A stretch of 64,000 bases of DNA from Cylindrotheca closterium (GCA_933822405.4 CAKOGP040002369.1:72000-135999), one strand, 5' to 3'. Shown: positions 22,682 to 34,548, counted from the first letter of the stretch. The notes: generated from the letters alone by a model not told the origin. Numbers and translations are program-made.

Positions 22682-24840
22682 ATGATCTCTCAAGCCTTGA
22701 TCAAATCGTCAGCGGCCTCCTTGAAACAACAAGGAAGTCGTTCGGTACAACGATGGGTTTCCACATCCTCCACTCAAGCTTCGAGCCTGATGGATCAGGG
22801 AAGTGATGGGAATAATAACGCCGCCATGGGTGGCAAGGTGGCAGCAGCAGCTGTTGTAGCCGTGGCCATGGTGGGATTGGTCACCACCACCACCACCACC
22901 AACAGTACCACTGTGGAACGCACACGATTGGTGTCTTGCGAACCAGCAGCAGCAGCAGCAGCACAACCAGCACAACAGAGAACCAAAATGTTGGGCACCT
23001 CCGCAAATAGCATTTCCACAACGACGGGTGGTAGCAAAAGCAGCAGCAGCATTGAAGTTAGAACGGCTCCCACCAAATCCAAAATGCCCGTCTACACTAT
23101 GAAGCAAGTCGCAGTGAACAATGGAGAGAATGGCAAACCAGTATGGATGACCCATGGAGGCAACGTTTACGATGTCACCAACTTTATTGCCAATCACCCA
23201 GGGGGTTCCGAAAAGATTATGCAAGCGGCAGGATCGGTACGTTCCAACATTGATCGTGTGTGTGTGTATATGTGTGTGTGTGTAGTGCGACACGCAATAC
23301 TCGATACATGCAAACAAAGAAGTGTGTGTTTCACACAATGGCAATGACAATGACAATGCTAACCTTCTTTTGTTTGCTTTCAATATATATTTCACTACTG
23401 TCATTATCAACGTTTTGACAGTCCGTCGAACCCTTTTGGCACGTGTATCGTCAGCACTTCAACACGGATTTGCCCATGAAACTCATGGAACAAATGCTCG
23501 TTGGGGAACTCTTGGACAAGGATCAAGAAAAGGTGGATTTGAAAATGGAACTCCTCGAGGAAACCACGGCCGATCCCTATGCGCTCGAGCCACTGGAAGA
23601 ACGCCACCCGGCCTTGATTGTGCACGGCGAACAGCCCATGAATGCCGAAGTTCCCGAACATTTGCTCACCAAGGATTATTTGACCTCGCCCGATTTGTTT
23701 TACATTCGGCACCATCACCCCGTTCCATATTTGACAAAGGACGAGGTGGAGAATTTTGAATTGGAAATTGATTTGGGAGCCTACGGGGGTGGCAAAAAGA
23801 AGACCATTACCTTGGAGGACTTGAAAAAGATGAAGAAGGTAGAAGTCACGGCCACTCTGCAATGCAGTGGGAATCGTCGGGGCGGTTACAATGACTTTGA
23901 ACGCACGTCCGGGACCAGTTGGGGACAGGGGGCCATTTCTACGGCCAAATGGGGCGGGGTCCGACTCCGTGATTTGATGAAGCACATTGGACTCGAAGAT
24001 GAAATGGACGCCCAAGAAAATGGAAAGTTGGAACATGTGCGATTCCATGCTTTGGACGGCATGATGGCGTCGATTGGTATTGAAAAGGCCATGAATCCAT
24101 ATGGGGATGTCATTGTCTGCTACGAAATGAATGGCAAGCCACTTCCAAGAGATCATGGATATCCATTGAGAGTAAGTTGACTTCTTGTGTATATATATAT
24201 ATACGTGGCTGAATGATCAATGACAAGGAACAAATTCTAACTCCTCATGATCCACTCGTTCGTTTCACTACAGGTCATTGTTCCAGGATATGCAGCCGTT
24301 CGCAATGTCAAGTGGGTTCAAAAGATTGAATTGAGCCAAGAAGAAGCCGAAGGACCATGGCAACGTGGACTCAACTACAAGGTATTGCCACCTGGTGTCA
24401 GAGATGCCAAGAGTGTCGATCTTTCCAAGATTCCTTCCATGATGGAGTTGAGTGTCCAATCGGGAATTACCAGCATTGTTCCACAAAACAAGAGCTCCTC
24501 ATCGAAACCTGGGGACACCATTATGGTCAAGGCATCCGGATGGGCCTACTCTGGTGGGGGTCGAAATATTGTGCGCGTCGACGTGACGGGCGACGGGGCG
24601 GAATCCTGGCAAGCGGCGGATCTCACAAGTGGACAAGATCAAAAGCAGGGCCGCGCCTGGGCCTGGACCTTTTGGGAATGCACCCTTCCTGCCAAGGTAC
24701 AAGCCGATGGGTCGGTGCAAGTTCACAGTAAGGGAGTCGATTTGGCATTCAACTCGCAACCGGACAGTGCCAAGCACAATTGGAACGTCCGGGGATTGAC
24801 CAATAACAGTTGGTACAGCAAGAAGATTCCAGTGCAATAA
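22682..24840 (+). CDS. SUOX: Sulfite oxidase (cytochrome b5 plus molybdopterin domain), intact copy A
   Basis: Exons 22682-23236, 23422-24171 and 24274-24840, all phase 0; 623 residues. Introns begin GTACGT and GTAAGT and end GACAG and TACAG. An N-terminal Ser/Arg-rich presequence and a hydrophobic Ala/Val stretch (about 52-68) suggest mitochondrial intermembrane targeting. The cytochrome b5 domain is at about 135-215, with axial His172 in HPGG and a second His in the HVYRQH part after the first splice. The molybdenum cofactor domain includes LQCSGNRRGG, with Cys333 as the expected molybdenum ligand, and GAISTAKWGGVRLRD. The third exon is the Mo-co dimerisation domain. It oxidises sulfite to sulfate and passes electrons to cytochrome c. 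Intron 1 holds a TG repeat (23256-23283). Domain order and key residues are complete, so this copy is probably the working one. Confidence 0.92.
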
Positions 24841-27265
24841 GATGTATGTATATATGAATTGCATATTGCATATTGCATTGCTATTTAAGTCGTCGCTACT
24901 TTTGTCATTATTCAATGGAATGATGAACGAATGAATGAATCATCAATCATGTCTCCAAATTTTGAACTTTGCTGTAATTCCCGCCGCTGCCGCTACTATT
25001 ATACTAGGCCATAGATATATATATATATTATATTGCTACATAATATACACAGATATACATTTCATGCAATGCAGGTAGAGTAATTGGCTGACTGACTGAA
25101 CTCCTCGCGATCCTATAGCTTCCATCAGAGCAAAAGTTTATCGATTTGCAATATAGACGCTGAATAAGTACCATCATACCTCCAAACGGCAGGTATCACA
25201 TAATAATCTTGGTCAAACCATTTGCTTGCGTCTACGGTACGTGACGGGAGGGGACGGGAGCTGGTGCCATATCCAGGGTACTGCAATTCAAAAAAGGCGA
25301 ATCAAAAATATTGTTCGTCACGGTGAAACTCGCCAATGCTACAGACAAGGAATTTTACAGATACGTTATCGAGCTATCATACTGTAGTAAAGCTGAACCA
25401 TGGCACGAGGAAGCAGTGGAAGCCAGCTGGGCGGAGCAGCTTCATAGGACAACACAACGATCCAACTTCGGGGACTTCGTTGAGGATCTGACAGTTGGCC
25501 AGGAGATCCGTTTATATATCTTGGCTGGGCACTCAGTGCATACAACTCTCGGCTGAATGAATGAGTTCACACAGTGTCCGAACTACCACATTGTTGCACG
25601 TCTAACATAGAGAGTATGGCAAGGAGGCAGCAAGATGATGCAGGTAGATTCCAATCTTACTGCCATGTCTTTGCCGAACTCTCGACTTACTCACAAATGA
25701 AGCGTCGCAAGCCAATCATTGAGATGCTATAGATAACATAGTTGATTAAATAGTTAAGTTTGATTCCAAAATGTAACTAATGCAACCCAGGATGTAGAGA
25801 GTGCAGACGCCGTGTTCACAAGTCAATCGTGAACCAAAGGATTGATATGTGCGACCCGGTTATCGGTTGGATGGTTCTTCAACTGTAAAATAGGCAACTT
25901 ATAAATATTCCAAATCTCATCTAACAGGATTAGTAGTCTTCCCATTCAATGTGATTTGAACAAAGTACTTACATCAGAACAACAAGCTCGATACCTTTCT
26001 TCTCTTGTCTTGCTTGCTGCTGTATTGAACTATGATGTGATCGTATCGGTAGAATAGGCAAGTCAAAAATATTCCGAACCTCAATTTTAGCCGGGAAGGT
26101 CCAAGATAAATCCCACTCCGCTTCTGCTTTCAAACAATGTTGATTGTTGCATTTATCGATATCTTTCATGTCTTGTTTGCTGCGGTAGTGAATGCAAACA
26201 ATGCTTTGACCATAGAATAGACATTTATGCTGTACAGTAGCAAGATCAATCACACTCCGCTCCATCAGCTTTGAAACAGTGTGGATTGTAGCATTCTTCT
26301 TGCCGAATTCATAACGTTGTTGCTGATTTGTTGGCTCGAGTCGCTTGTTCTTCAAAGACTACTGTATCAAGCAGGTCACGACAAGCAGGTAACGACGAAT
26401 TTATCGATACCTTCTTGTCTTCTTTGCTGCTGTATTGAATGCAAACGCTTTGACCGACCATCGAAAAGGCAAAACATTCCGAATCTCGTTGAAGCAGTGC
26501 AGTAGCAAGATAATACCACTCCGCTTTTGCTTTCTGGTGGATTGTTGGATTGCTTCATTCTAATCAATCGGCACCTACTCAGATCGCGAGCGCCGATGCA
26601 GATTTGTTGGAACTCATCTTGTCTTCATGGATGATGCCCCTGATGTATACGATGTTGTGCTTCTGCCTCCAGGCTGTTTTGCATCATGGCTATTTAGCGT
26701 CTGTTGTGGTCAGTGTCGTGTGCTGTCCTGCTCCGTTGCCCTTGTTGCTCGTTGGAGGCTCGTGATCGAAGTGTTGTCGATGGAAACAATGATGACACGC
26801 ACTACTGTATGTTCAATGTATGATACGATGCATCTCAACTAGTAGCTCCCGTCAAAAACGGTACCAAAACGGACGAAAAATGCCTCTACTGCAGTCATAT
26901 CCGGGTCGCTTAGCAGCTCTATTTTTTGAAATCAAATATTATTCGTCTGTTCTTCGATCTTTGGTTATTCCAAGAGGAAATGTGCCGTCATCGTAGGCGT
27001 AGTATGAAAAATACGACGATTTTCAATGGAATACCTGCCCAAATAATAACGCACTGCTGTATCTCCCGCTCAAACGATATTATACTGTAGATGTCATCGA
27101 TATACATGTATGCGATACAATAGAGGGAGTTCCAGTATACGACCAGAAATATAGCATACGGGTATCATCATTATCTCAGAAAAGTAAGCAGACTATATAT
27201 ATAGGTATAGAGACGAATATTATTCTACTACGAGTCGAGTATACTGTAAAAACACAAAAACAATC
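24841..27265. other. Intergenic with degenerate tandem repeats
   Basis: The first 260 bp match the 3' flank of the sulfite oxidase pseudogene (31521-31870) and include AT-rich microsatellites. The middle holds a diverged tandem repeat (listed separately). No gene is supported. Confidence 0.5.
25880..26565. repeat. Diverged tandem repeat, about three copies plus a partial one
   Basis: Copies near 25988-26150, 26156-26288 and 26400-26565 share four ordered words. These are a CGATAYCTTTC...TTTGCTGC start, GTATTGAATGCAAAC, a 'GGCAARnnAAANATTCCGAA' part, and CCACTCCGCTTNTGCTTT before TGGATTGTTG. A partial copy around 25880-25925 has the ATTCCAAATCTC word. Unit length varies from about 135 to 240 bp. 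No coding frame is conserved between the copies. Confidence 0.55.
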
Positions 27266-28543
27266 ATGGAGGGGGGCAGTAGTAGCAAAGAAGCCTTATT
27301 GTTGTTGGTCGAGGAACTCTTGAAGATGGGCGCTCTCTGTTATGAACGACAGCACTACAAAAAGGCAAGGGAGAATTTTGAGAGTGCGTTGGAGATACAA
27401 AGAAAATATTTGGATGAAGATGACCTTGCTGTGGCCGACACACTCAATGACATTGGGAATGTGCTGATGTGGGAAGGAAAACTGGATGAAGCTTTAGAGA
27501 AACTCAACACAGCACTGCCGATACGTGTGAAAAAATTGGGAAACCACCGTGACACGGCGCAAACATCCATAATGATTGGCAATATTCTTGAAGTACAAGG
27601 CAATTACGAAAAAGGCGAAGAAATGTTCCGGAAAGGTCTGGATATCAAGTGCGAAATCCTGCCAAATGACCATGATGAAGTCACGGAAATGTACCAAAGT
27701 ATAGCGTTGTCATTGAAAAAACAAGGCAAGTTTTCGGAAGCAACCAAGATGCTCAAGGTCCAACTTGCAAAGCTACTAGATATGCATGGGGAATACCACC
27801 GTGGCGTTGTACTTGTATACGATGGTATTGCAGAGCTGCTGGCACTTCAAAATAGGCCTGACGATGCTCTTCAGATGCTTGATAGAGGCATTGAGATTTG
27901 CAACCGATTAACACCGCTGGGAGACCCCGACACCAAGAAGACATTGGAAGTAACTCTTACCAGTAAAGCAGACATACTTCTCGAACAGGGTAACTTCGAA
28001 GCTACCACAGAGGTGCTCAACAAGTTGTTAGGGATAAAAGTGGAAACGGATCCCACATTATTCCAGACCTATGAACAGCTTGCAACGGTATACGGCCGAC
28101 GAGGAATGATAGAAGATGCCAGGAAGGCATTAAAGGCTGCCATCGACATTCTTCGAAAGGGGGGTGGCCATGATCATCCCATCGCACAAAGGCTTGCGCG
28201 CAACCTCGCACAGTTAGACCTTGAGAAAATGCCGAGAGCACTGAATGAACAGGGATTGGCAATGAAAGCAGAAGGCGAGTCGGAAAAGGCTGTACAACTC
28301 TTCCAACAGGCACTTGATAGCTACATGGAAATCGCTGTTGCAAATCCCAGCAATATAGCAGAAGTGTACGAGAATCTTTCGGCTGTGAAAGTCGAACAGG
28401 GGTTTCTGGAGGATGCCCTTGTGGCGAGTTCAAACGGACTCAAGATTCGTCGAAGAACGCTTGGCGACGATCATGTTGACACGAAGCGACGAATGGAAGC
28501 GCATAGATCTTTGCTGATACGTCACTTGGAGAATCGGAGCTAA
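27266..28543 (+). CDS. Kinesin-light-chain-like TPR protein, intact copy 1
   Basis: 425 residues, single exon, ATG at 27266. Almost the whole protein is 42-residue TPR units of the kinesin light chain type (ALEIQRKYLDEDDLAVADT, ALPIRVKKLG, ALKIRRRTLGDDH). It ends in a basic tail with RSLL and LENRS. Such repeats form a helical solenoid for protein binding. No kinesin-type coiled coil precedes them, and no catalytic domain is present. Partners are unknown. It is one of three intact copies in the window; fragments of the same gene lie at 28626, 36206, 38790, 46326, 50737 and 53688. The intact 5' part and absence of stops argue that it is functional. Confidence 0.85.
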   Translation: MEGGSSSKEALLLLVEELLKMGALCYERQHYKKARENFESALEIQRKYLDEDDLAVADTLNDIGNVLMWEGKLDEALEKLNTALPIRVKKLGNHRDTAQTSIMIGNILEVQGNYEKGEEMFRKGLDIKCEILPNDHDEVTEMYQSIALSLKKQGKFSEATKMLKVQLAKLLDMHGEYHRGVVLVYDGIAELLALQNRPDDALQMLDRGIEICNRLTPLGDPDTKKTLEVTLTSKADILLEQGNFEATTEVLNKLLGIKVETDPTLFQTYEQLATVYGRRGMIEDARKALKAAIDILRKGGGHDHPIAQRLARNLAQLDLEKMPRALNEQGLAMKAEGESEKAVQLFQQALDSYMEIAVANPSNIAEVYENLSAVKVEQGFLEDALVASSNGLKIRRRTLGDDHVDTKRRMEAHRSLLIRHLENRS

Positions 28544-28625
28544 GTAAGTGAGTGAGCTGATGATTGGATAGAGTCATCTCTATGACAATCGATTCTGCTC
28601 TGGGTGGTCGAACGGGGGGACGCTG

Positions 28626-28854
28626 AATATGTACAAGGCAGGGAGCCTCTACTATCAGTCCCAATGTAGCAGCAACCTACGAGAACCTTTCGTCTGTCAA
28701 ATTCGACCAGGGGCTCCTTGAAGACGCTGTAGCTGCGAGTGCAGAAGCACTCAAGATTCTTAGAAGAACGCGCGGCGACGATCATGCTGACACGAAACGA
28801 CGCATGGAAGTGCATCGTTCTTTGCTGAGACGTCTCTTGGAGAATCGGACCTAG
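28626..28854 (+). pseudogene. TPR gene 3'-end fragment
   Basis: Begins abruptly with the equivalent of the DIYEE segment of the last repeats and continues in frame to a stop at 28852. It keeps YENLSSVKFDQGLLEDA and the RSLLRRLLENRT ending. It lacks the first five-sixths of the gene and any start, so it is a 5'-truncated copy 80 bp behind the intact one. Confidence 0.8.
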
Positions 28855-29403
28855 GTGTGAGAGCTCAATATGAATTGAATGGTCGTCGTATGAAGGGAAA
28901 GGTAACAAGAATCGAGCTTTCAATTGCACTGGAACCAAAGATGCCATTGCACTTGCCCATGACGACTTCTGCTCGTGTCACCGGGTGCGAATCCTTGCAC
29001 TCAATCGGATGTCTCTCTTATCAAGCGCAGTCGAGGGGTCGATTGCAGTGCAGTCCCCGAACCACTTGCATCTCACTTCCATTGTGGTGGCTTCCCACCA
29101 CCATCCACAACGTTACCGAGATTTCAGCCAAATGTTGTCAGACAATGGGAAAAAAATCAACTGATAAAGGTGCAAGGGCTCTAGTTGTGCTTGCTGTGCT
29201 ACAGGATCATCCTAAGATAGTATAGCACTTTGGGAAATAGTGACGAAGAAGATGTTCCAAGCCCTTTTGCACTAAGGCGACCAAAGGTCAAGGTAACATG
29301 AACGCGAATCAAGTGTCAAGAAAAGAAAGTCATACCAGGAGATGATGGCATGGCCTGTAGCCATAAGGACGACGGCTTTGGATTTTGACGATCCAAGGCT
29401 GTA
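28855..29403. other. Spacer between TPR fragment and sulfite oxidase pseudogene
   Basis: No gene. It does not match the promoter region of sulfite oxidase copy A, so the duplicated block lacks its 5' flank. Confidence 0.5.
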
Positions 29404-31520
29404 GCTTTGATCAAATCGTCAGCGGTCCCCTTGAAACAACAAGGAAGTCGTTCGATACAACGATGGGTTTCCACATCCTCCACTCAAGCTTCTTCGAGCC
29501 TGATGGATCAGGGAAGTGATGGGACTAATAACGCCGCCATGGGTGAGAAAATAGCAGCAGCAGCAGCTGTTGCAGCCGTGGGCATGGTGGGATTGGTCGC
29601 CACTAGTAACACGACTGTGGAACGCACGCGATTGGTGTCGTGCGAACCAGCAGCAGCAGCAGCACAACAGAGAACCAAAATGTTGGGCACCTCCGCAACC
29701 AGCATTTCCACAACGACGGGTGGTAGCAAAAGCAGCAGCAGCAGCAGCAGCATTGAAGTTAGAACGACGGCTCCCACCAAATCCAAAATGCCCGTCTACA
29801 CTATGAAACAAGTCGCAGTGAACAATGGAGAGAATGGCAAACCAGTATGGATGACCCATGGAGGCAACGTTTACGATGTCACCAACTTTATTGCCAATCA
29901 CCAAGGGGGTTCCGAAAAGATTATGCAAGCGGCAGGATCGGTACGTTCCAACATTGCTTTAGTGCGACACGCAATACTCGATACATGCAACCAAAGAAAC
30001 GTGTGTGTTGCACAATGACAATGACAAGGCTAACCTCTTTTTTGTTGTTGTTGCTTTCCACTGTACTACCACTACTATCATTATCAACGTTTTGACAGTC
30101 CGTCGAACCCTTTTGGCACGTGTATCGACAGCATTTCAACACGGATTTGCCCATGAAACTCATGGAACAAATGCGCATTGGAGAGCTCTTGGACAAGGAT
30201 CAAGAAAAGGTGGATTTGAAAATGGAACTCCTCGAGGAAACCACGGCCGACCCGTATGCACTCGAGCCACTGGAAGAACGCCACCCGGCCTTGATTGTGC
30301 ACGGCGAGCAGCTCATGAATGCCGAAGTTTCGGAACATTTGCTCACTAAGGATTATTTGACCTCGCCCGATTTGTTTTACATTCGGCACCATCACCCCGT
30401 TCCATATTTGACAAAGGACGAGGTGGAGAATTTGAATTGGAAATTGATTTGGGCGCCTATGGGGGTGACAAAAAGAAGAAGACCATTACCTTGGAGGACT
30501 TGAAAAAGATAAAGAAGGTAAAAATCACGGCCACTCTGCAATGCAGTGGGAATCGTCGGGGCGGTTACAACGACTTTGAACGCACGTCCGGGACCAGTTG
30601 GGGGCAGGGGGCCATTTCTACGGCCAAATGGGGCGGGGTCCGACTCCGTGATTTGATGAAGCACATTGGACTCGAAGATGAAATGGACGCCCAAGAAAAT
30701 GGAAAGTTGGAACATGTGCGATTCCATGCTTTGGACGGCATGATGGCGTCGATTGGTATTGAAAAGGCCATGAATCCATATGGGGATGTCATTGTCTGCT
30801 ACGAAATGAATGGCAAGCCACTTCCAAGAGATCATGGATATCCATTAAGAGTAAGTTGACTTACTGTTTGTATATATATACGTGGCTGAATGATCAATGA
30901 CAAGGAACAAATTCTAACTCCTCATGACGATCCACTCGTTCGTTTCACCACAGGTCATTGTTCCAGGATATGCAGCCGTTCGCAATGTCAAGTTGGTTCA
31001 AAAGATTGAATTGAGCCAAGAAGAAGCCGAAGGACCATGGCAACGTGGACTCAACTACAAGGTATTGCCACCTGATGCCAGAGATGCCAAGAGTGTCGAT
31101 CTTTCCAAGATTCCTTCCATGATGGAATTGAGTGTCCAATCCGGAATTACCAGCATTGTTCCACAAAACAAGAGCGCCTCATCGAAACCTGGGGACACCA
31201 TTATGGTCAAGGCATCCGGATGGGCCTACTCTGGTGGGGGTCGAAACATTGTGCGCGTCGACGTGACGGGCGACGGGGCGGAATCCTGGAAAGCGGCGGA
31301 TCTCACAAGTGGACAAGATCAAAAGCAGGGCCGCGCCTGGGCCTGGACCTTTTGGGAATGCACCCTTCCTGCCAAGGTACAAGCCGATGGGTCGGTGCAA
31401 GTTCACAGTAAGGGAGTCGATTTGGCATTCAACTCGCAACCGGACAGTGCCAAGCACAATTGGAACGTCCGGGGATTGACCAATAACAGTTGGTACAGCA
31501 AGAAGATTCCAGTGCAGTAA
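29404..31520 (+). pseudogene. Sulfite oxidase, duplicated copy B, broken
   Basis: Aligns with copy A over all three exons: about 29404-29940, 30099-30850 and 30954-31520, with both introns at the same sites. Three lesions are visible. The start codon is gone: homology begins in the second few codons, and an in-frame TGA sits at 29386 with no ATG between. The next in-frame ATG (29503) would lose the presequence. The HPGG heme motif reads HQGG (codon at 29902). One T is missing from the run at 30431-30433 and shifts the frame, so exon 2 is 752 bp against 750 with one extra Lys codon. The molybdenum Cys region and exon 3 are otherwise almost identical to copy A, so the copy looks recent. A sequencing error could explain the T-run, but not the missing start. 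Confidence 0.85.
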
Positions 31521-32427
31521 AATATATGTATATATGAATGGCATATTGCATATTGCATATTGCTTATTGCATATTACATTGCTATATATAAGTCGTCGCT
31601 ACGTTTGTCATTATTCAATGGAATGATGAACGAATGAATGAATCAATCATGTATCCAAATTTTGAACTTTACTTCCTGCCGCTGCGACCGCTACAATACC
31701 ATCATAGTAGGATTTATATGTTATATTGCTACATCTATATATAAATAGTCCTACTATTAGTCATACTAGGATAATTTCCTTTTTACAATAATACACAGAT
31801 ATATAGTGGTAGAACCAAATTCTCCATCTTTTTTATGCAATGCAAATAGAGTGGATGGCTGACTGCTTTTGGGGAAGACGAGGGGAAAGGAAAAAAGAAA
31901 GGGAAGGAGAAAAAAGGAGAAAGGAGATATTTTTTTAAGTGCTCCCCAATGCATCGCTTCTCTTGATTTCTGAAGCAATGTTGTATGTAGAAGACTTGCC
32001 AACAGCATTGAGATGTTTCATGTTGATGTCAAAAGTAATGTGGTGGGAATTGGAGCTTCCAAGTGGGATATAAGATATGGAATTGAAATAGCACGACTTA
32101 ACCTTGTGATTTGACTTCAGGCTAGACCAGACTTGAAATAGAAATGTGATGACCCAACTATTTTTATATATGTGATTTTATTTCGGGCTGCGTTTATCGC
32201 ACCATATAATTTGAAATTCGAGAAGGACTCAGATTCTTTTCTATGCAGAATTTCAAAACAAAAGAAATAGTCCCGACAAAAATAAAATCGTATCGCGCCC
32301 CAAATGGACACTCATAAATTTAAATTTGACTACCACTGGTATACCGTAAACAAATTGCAACGACGCACTACCGCCTAGGTGAAAGATCCTGGCCAGCTTT
32401 CAGCCGCTCATCGACTCCATTGAGCCG
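31521..32427. other. 3' flank of copy B and spacer
   Basis: 31521-31870 matches the flank of copy A in order (ATATTGCAT repeats, GTCGTCGCTAC, TTCAATGGAATGATGAACGAATGAATG, then an ATGCAATGCA word), with extra AT-rich sequence inserted. The rest, to the EF-hand gene, has no supported feature. Confidence 0.55.
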
Positions 32428-34548
32428 TCAAGTCTGGTTCATGTCACATTTGGCAAAGAAAGCGACAAACTCGTTGAAATCGACGTTGCCACTTCGATCA
32501 ATATCAATCACTGAGAATAACATGTCAAAGTCAGCCCGGCTCATATGGCCAACTCTTCCAGACTGCAAGAACGCCCACAACTCTTCCTTTTCGAGGGCCC
32601 CACCCTTATCCTGGTCAATTTTGTGAAATTCGGATGCCAATTCATCAGGGGAGAGACTACCTGCATTACCATTGACACGGATACCTTCAGCAATGCGACC
32701 TGCAAACTTGGCGCGCAGCACGGCCTCCTTTTGCTTCATTTGGCTCCTGTGGAAGTAAAACAAAGCAGAAAAGATGACCACAAAGACAGCCAACCCGATC
32801 CCTGCAATTGGTCCGATCAAGATACTTGCTTCTGGCTCTTGATATGGAGAGACAGCACACTCAGGGTCGTACTCACACCAGTCGCTTTTGTCTGGACAGT
32901 AACCTGATAGACAGTCGCCTTTGAATGGTCTTTGATCGGGGGGCACATTGTTCTCAAAGTAAGCTTGTTCAAGTGCATCGTGGAAGTCCTCGGATGATGT
33001 GATTCTCTTGGCAAGCATCCGAGTGGAAGCAACAACCTTGAACTCTTCACCTTCCGGAATAGAGGTGACATAGTAATCAATAGTCGTGGATAGTTGACTA
33101 CACTCTGCATCAAGGCAAGCAGATGCGTATTGTACAAGCAAATCACCTTCCATGTAGCTGGAGAAGTGATTGCTTTCACCAGCAGGGAGACTCACATACG
33201 ACTTGCGATCAAGCTTAACGCCCGTCATTGTTGATCCAAAAGGCAACATCGCTAGAGATCCGTCCTTTTCGAAAGTGCTGGTTCCAAAGCGCTCATAGAA
33301 TCCGGAAGTCCCACTCAAACCGCATTGTCCTGGCAAAATAACATTTAGCATTCCTTCTGGTATAGGCTGGGTACAAAATGCACTCGGTGGAGGAGGATAG
33401 ATAGCATGCATTTGCTCGTACATTCTCGAACCACTCAATGTGATGTTAATGAACATTTTGTAGGGGGCTTGGGTGTATGGCATTTGATCGGGTGAAAAAG
33501 AAACGGCGTTTTCCTTCAGAAAGGAGGGCTCAATAGCTCGTCCATCAGGACCATAAGCGGTGGCAGATGCTTCGTAAAGGCCTTCAAGCTTCTTCCACAA
33601 AGGGTTCTGATCGGCGATTGCATTGGAAGCTGTAGGGTCATAGCGGATGTCGCTTTCTGCAAGACATCTAGAGGAGTACCATCGACCGCATTTTGTTTCT
33701 GAAAGTCGCCTATCCGTTTTAAGTGTCACTGTTTCCTCCTCTTCCGTTGAAAGGATTCTGCGACGACGACCTTCCTCCTTGGGCAGCTTGTTGTTGTAGA
33801 TATCACTAAGAGGAGCCGTTGATGAGTTGTACAGATGTTTCACTTTGAACTCAACGTTCAACTCGATCAACTGTAGATCTGTGAGGTCGTCAAGCCTGCT
33901 GCGGTCGGACAACAATTTAGTTGCGCTGGGACTCTTGCGCACATCTTGAGCGAGGGCAGGGTTTGTCTTTTGAAGTCGACTTGCGATGAATCGAACCATT
34001 TCATGATCGATCTCCACGTTCAAAAGGTCCATCATACGATTCGGAAAGTGACCGCAGTTCTCAGTGACAATGTCAAAGTTTTGCATGCTGTCCGGATCTG
34101 AAAGAACTTGGGCTTTTGCATTGTGGAATGCTTTTGCAATCTCTTTAAGCAGAAAGGTTCCCAGCGGCAAGTATGGAAAACTCTTCGGGTCGATGTAATT
34201 TGGGAGAATGACTTCATGTACATTCACGGTACGAATCTCAGAATCAGTGAGAGCGTCAGAGTCCGCATCAGACGGCTTTCCAAGAGCGCCACTTTGCTCC
34301 ATGGCTATGCTTGGACAACCAGAGTCGCCTTTGACGACAGGTGTCGAGACCACAAAAATATGCTTGTGAACGTAGATAGAAGTCTCGTATTGGACTTCCG
34401 AACAGGACTGAAGTACATCACTCCAGCCATCATCTTCAAGCCTGTTCAGCAACCTCCTTGCCTCTTTGAGACCACAAGATGTAGCTGTGAAATCGAAACT
34501 GGGCAAATAGAGAATGGCCACGATGCCAAAAGCAAAGAACCTGTTCAT
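32428..34548 (-). CDS. Single-pass membrane protein with secreted domain and cytosolic EF-hand pair
   Basis: 706 residues, one exon. Signal peptide at about 1-22. A large extracellular region of unknown family has scattered Cys (CSEVQY, CGRWYSSRCL, CGLSGTSGFYERFG, CLSGYCPDKSDWCEYDPEC) near its end. One membrane helix is at about 575-599, then a basic stretch and two EF-hands at the C-terminus. The loops are DQDKGGALEKEE (unusual Gly at position 5) and DIDRSGNVDFNE (canonical). The layout suggests a surface protein whose cytosolic end senses calcium. The second EF-hand should bind calcium; the first may be weak. The extracellular part includes a region with dirigent-like length that I cannot assign. 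A GTAC-rich palindromic cluster lies about 90-130 bp upstream of the start. Confidence 0.8.
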   Translation of the reverse strand: MNRFFAFGIVAILYLPSFDFTATSCGLKEARRLLNRLEDDGWSDVLQSCSEVQYETSIYVHKHIFVVSTPVVKGDSGCPSIAMEQSGALGKPSDADSDALTDSEIRTVNVHEVILPNYIDPKSFPYLPLGTFLLKEIAKAFHNAKAQVLSDPDSMQNFDIVTENCGHFPNRMMDLLNVEIDHEMVRFIASRLQKTNPALAQDVRKSPSATKLLSDRSRLDDLTDLQLIELNVEFKVKHLYNSSTAPLSDIYNNKLPKEEGRRRRILSTEEEETVTLKTDRRLSETKCGRWYSSRCLAESDIRYDPTASNAIADQNPLWKKLEGLYEASATAYGPDGRAIEPSFLKENAVSFSPDQMPYTQAPYKMFINITLSGSRMYEQMHAIYPPPPSAFCTQPIPEGMLNVILPGQCGLSGTSGFYERFGTSTFEKDGSLAMLPFGSTMTGVKLDRKSYVSLPAGESNHFSSYMEGDLLVQYASACLDAECSQLSTTIDYYVTSIPEGEEFKVVASTRMLAKRITSSEDFHDALEQAYFENNVPPDQRPFKGDCLSGYCPDKSDWCEYDPECAVSPYQEPEASILIGPIAGIGLAVFVVIFSALFYFHRSQMKQKEAVLRAKFAGRIAEGIRVNGNAGSLSPDELASEFHKIDQDKGGALEKEELWAFLQSGRVGHMSRADFDMLFSVIDIDRSGNVDFNEFVAFFAKCDMNQT

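Noticed and set aside
25311..25556. Plus-strand frame of 81 codons
   Set aside because: TTG start, no relatives recognised, in repeat-rich spacer.
27266..28543. Idea that the TPR genes are true kinesin light chains
   Set aside because: The N-terminal heptad coiled coil that binds the kinesin heavy chain is absent; only the TPR units resemble that family.
22682..31520. Idea that both sulfite oxidase copies are functional isoenzymes
   Set aside because: Copy B has no start codon, a changed heme motif and a frameshift.
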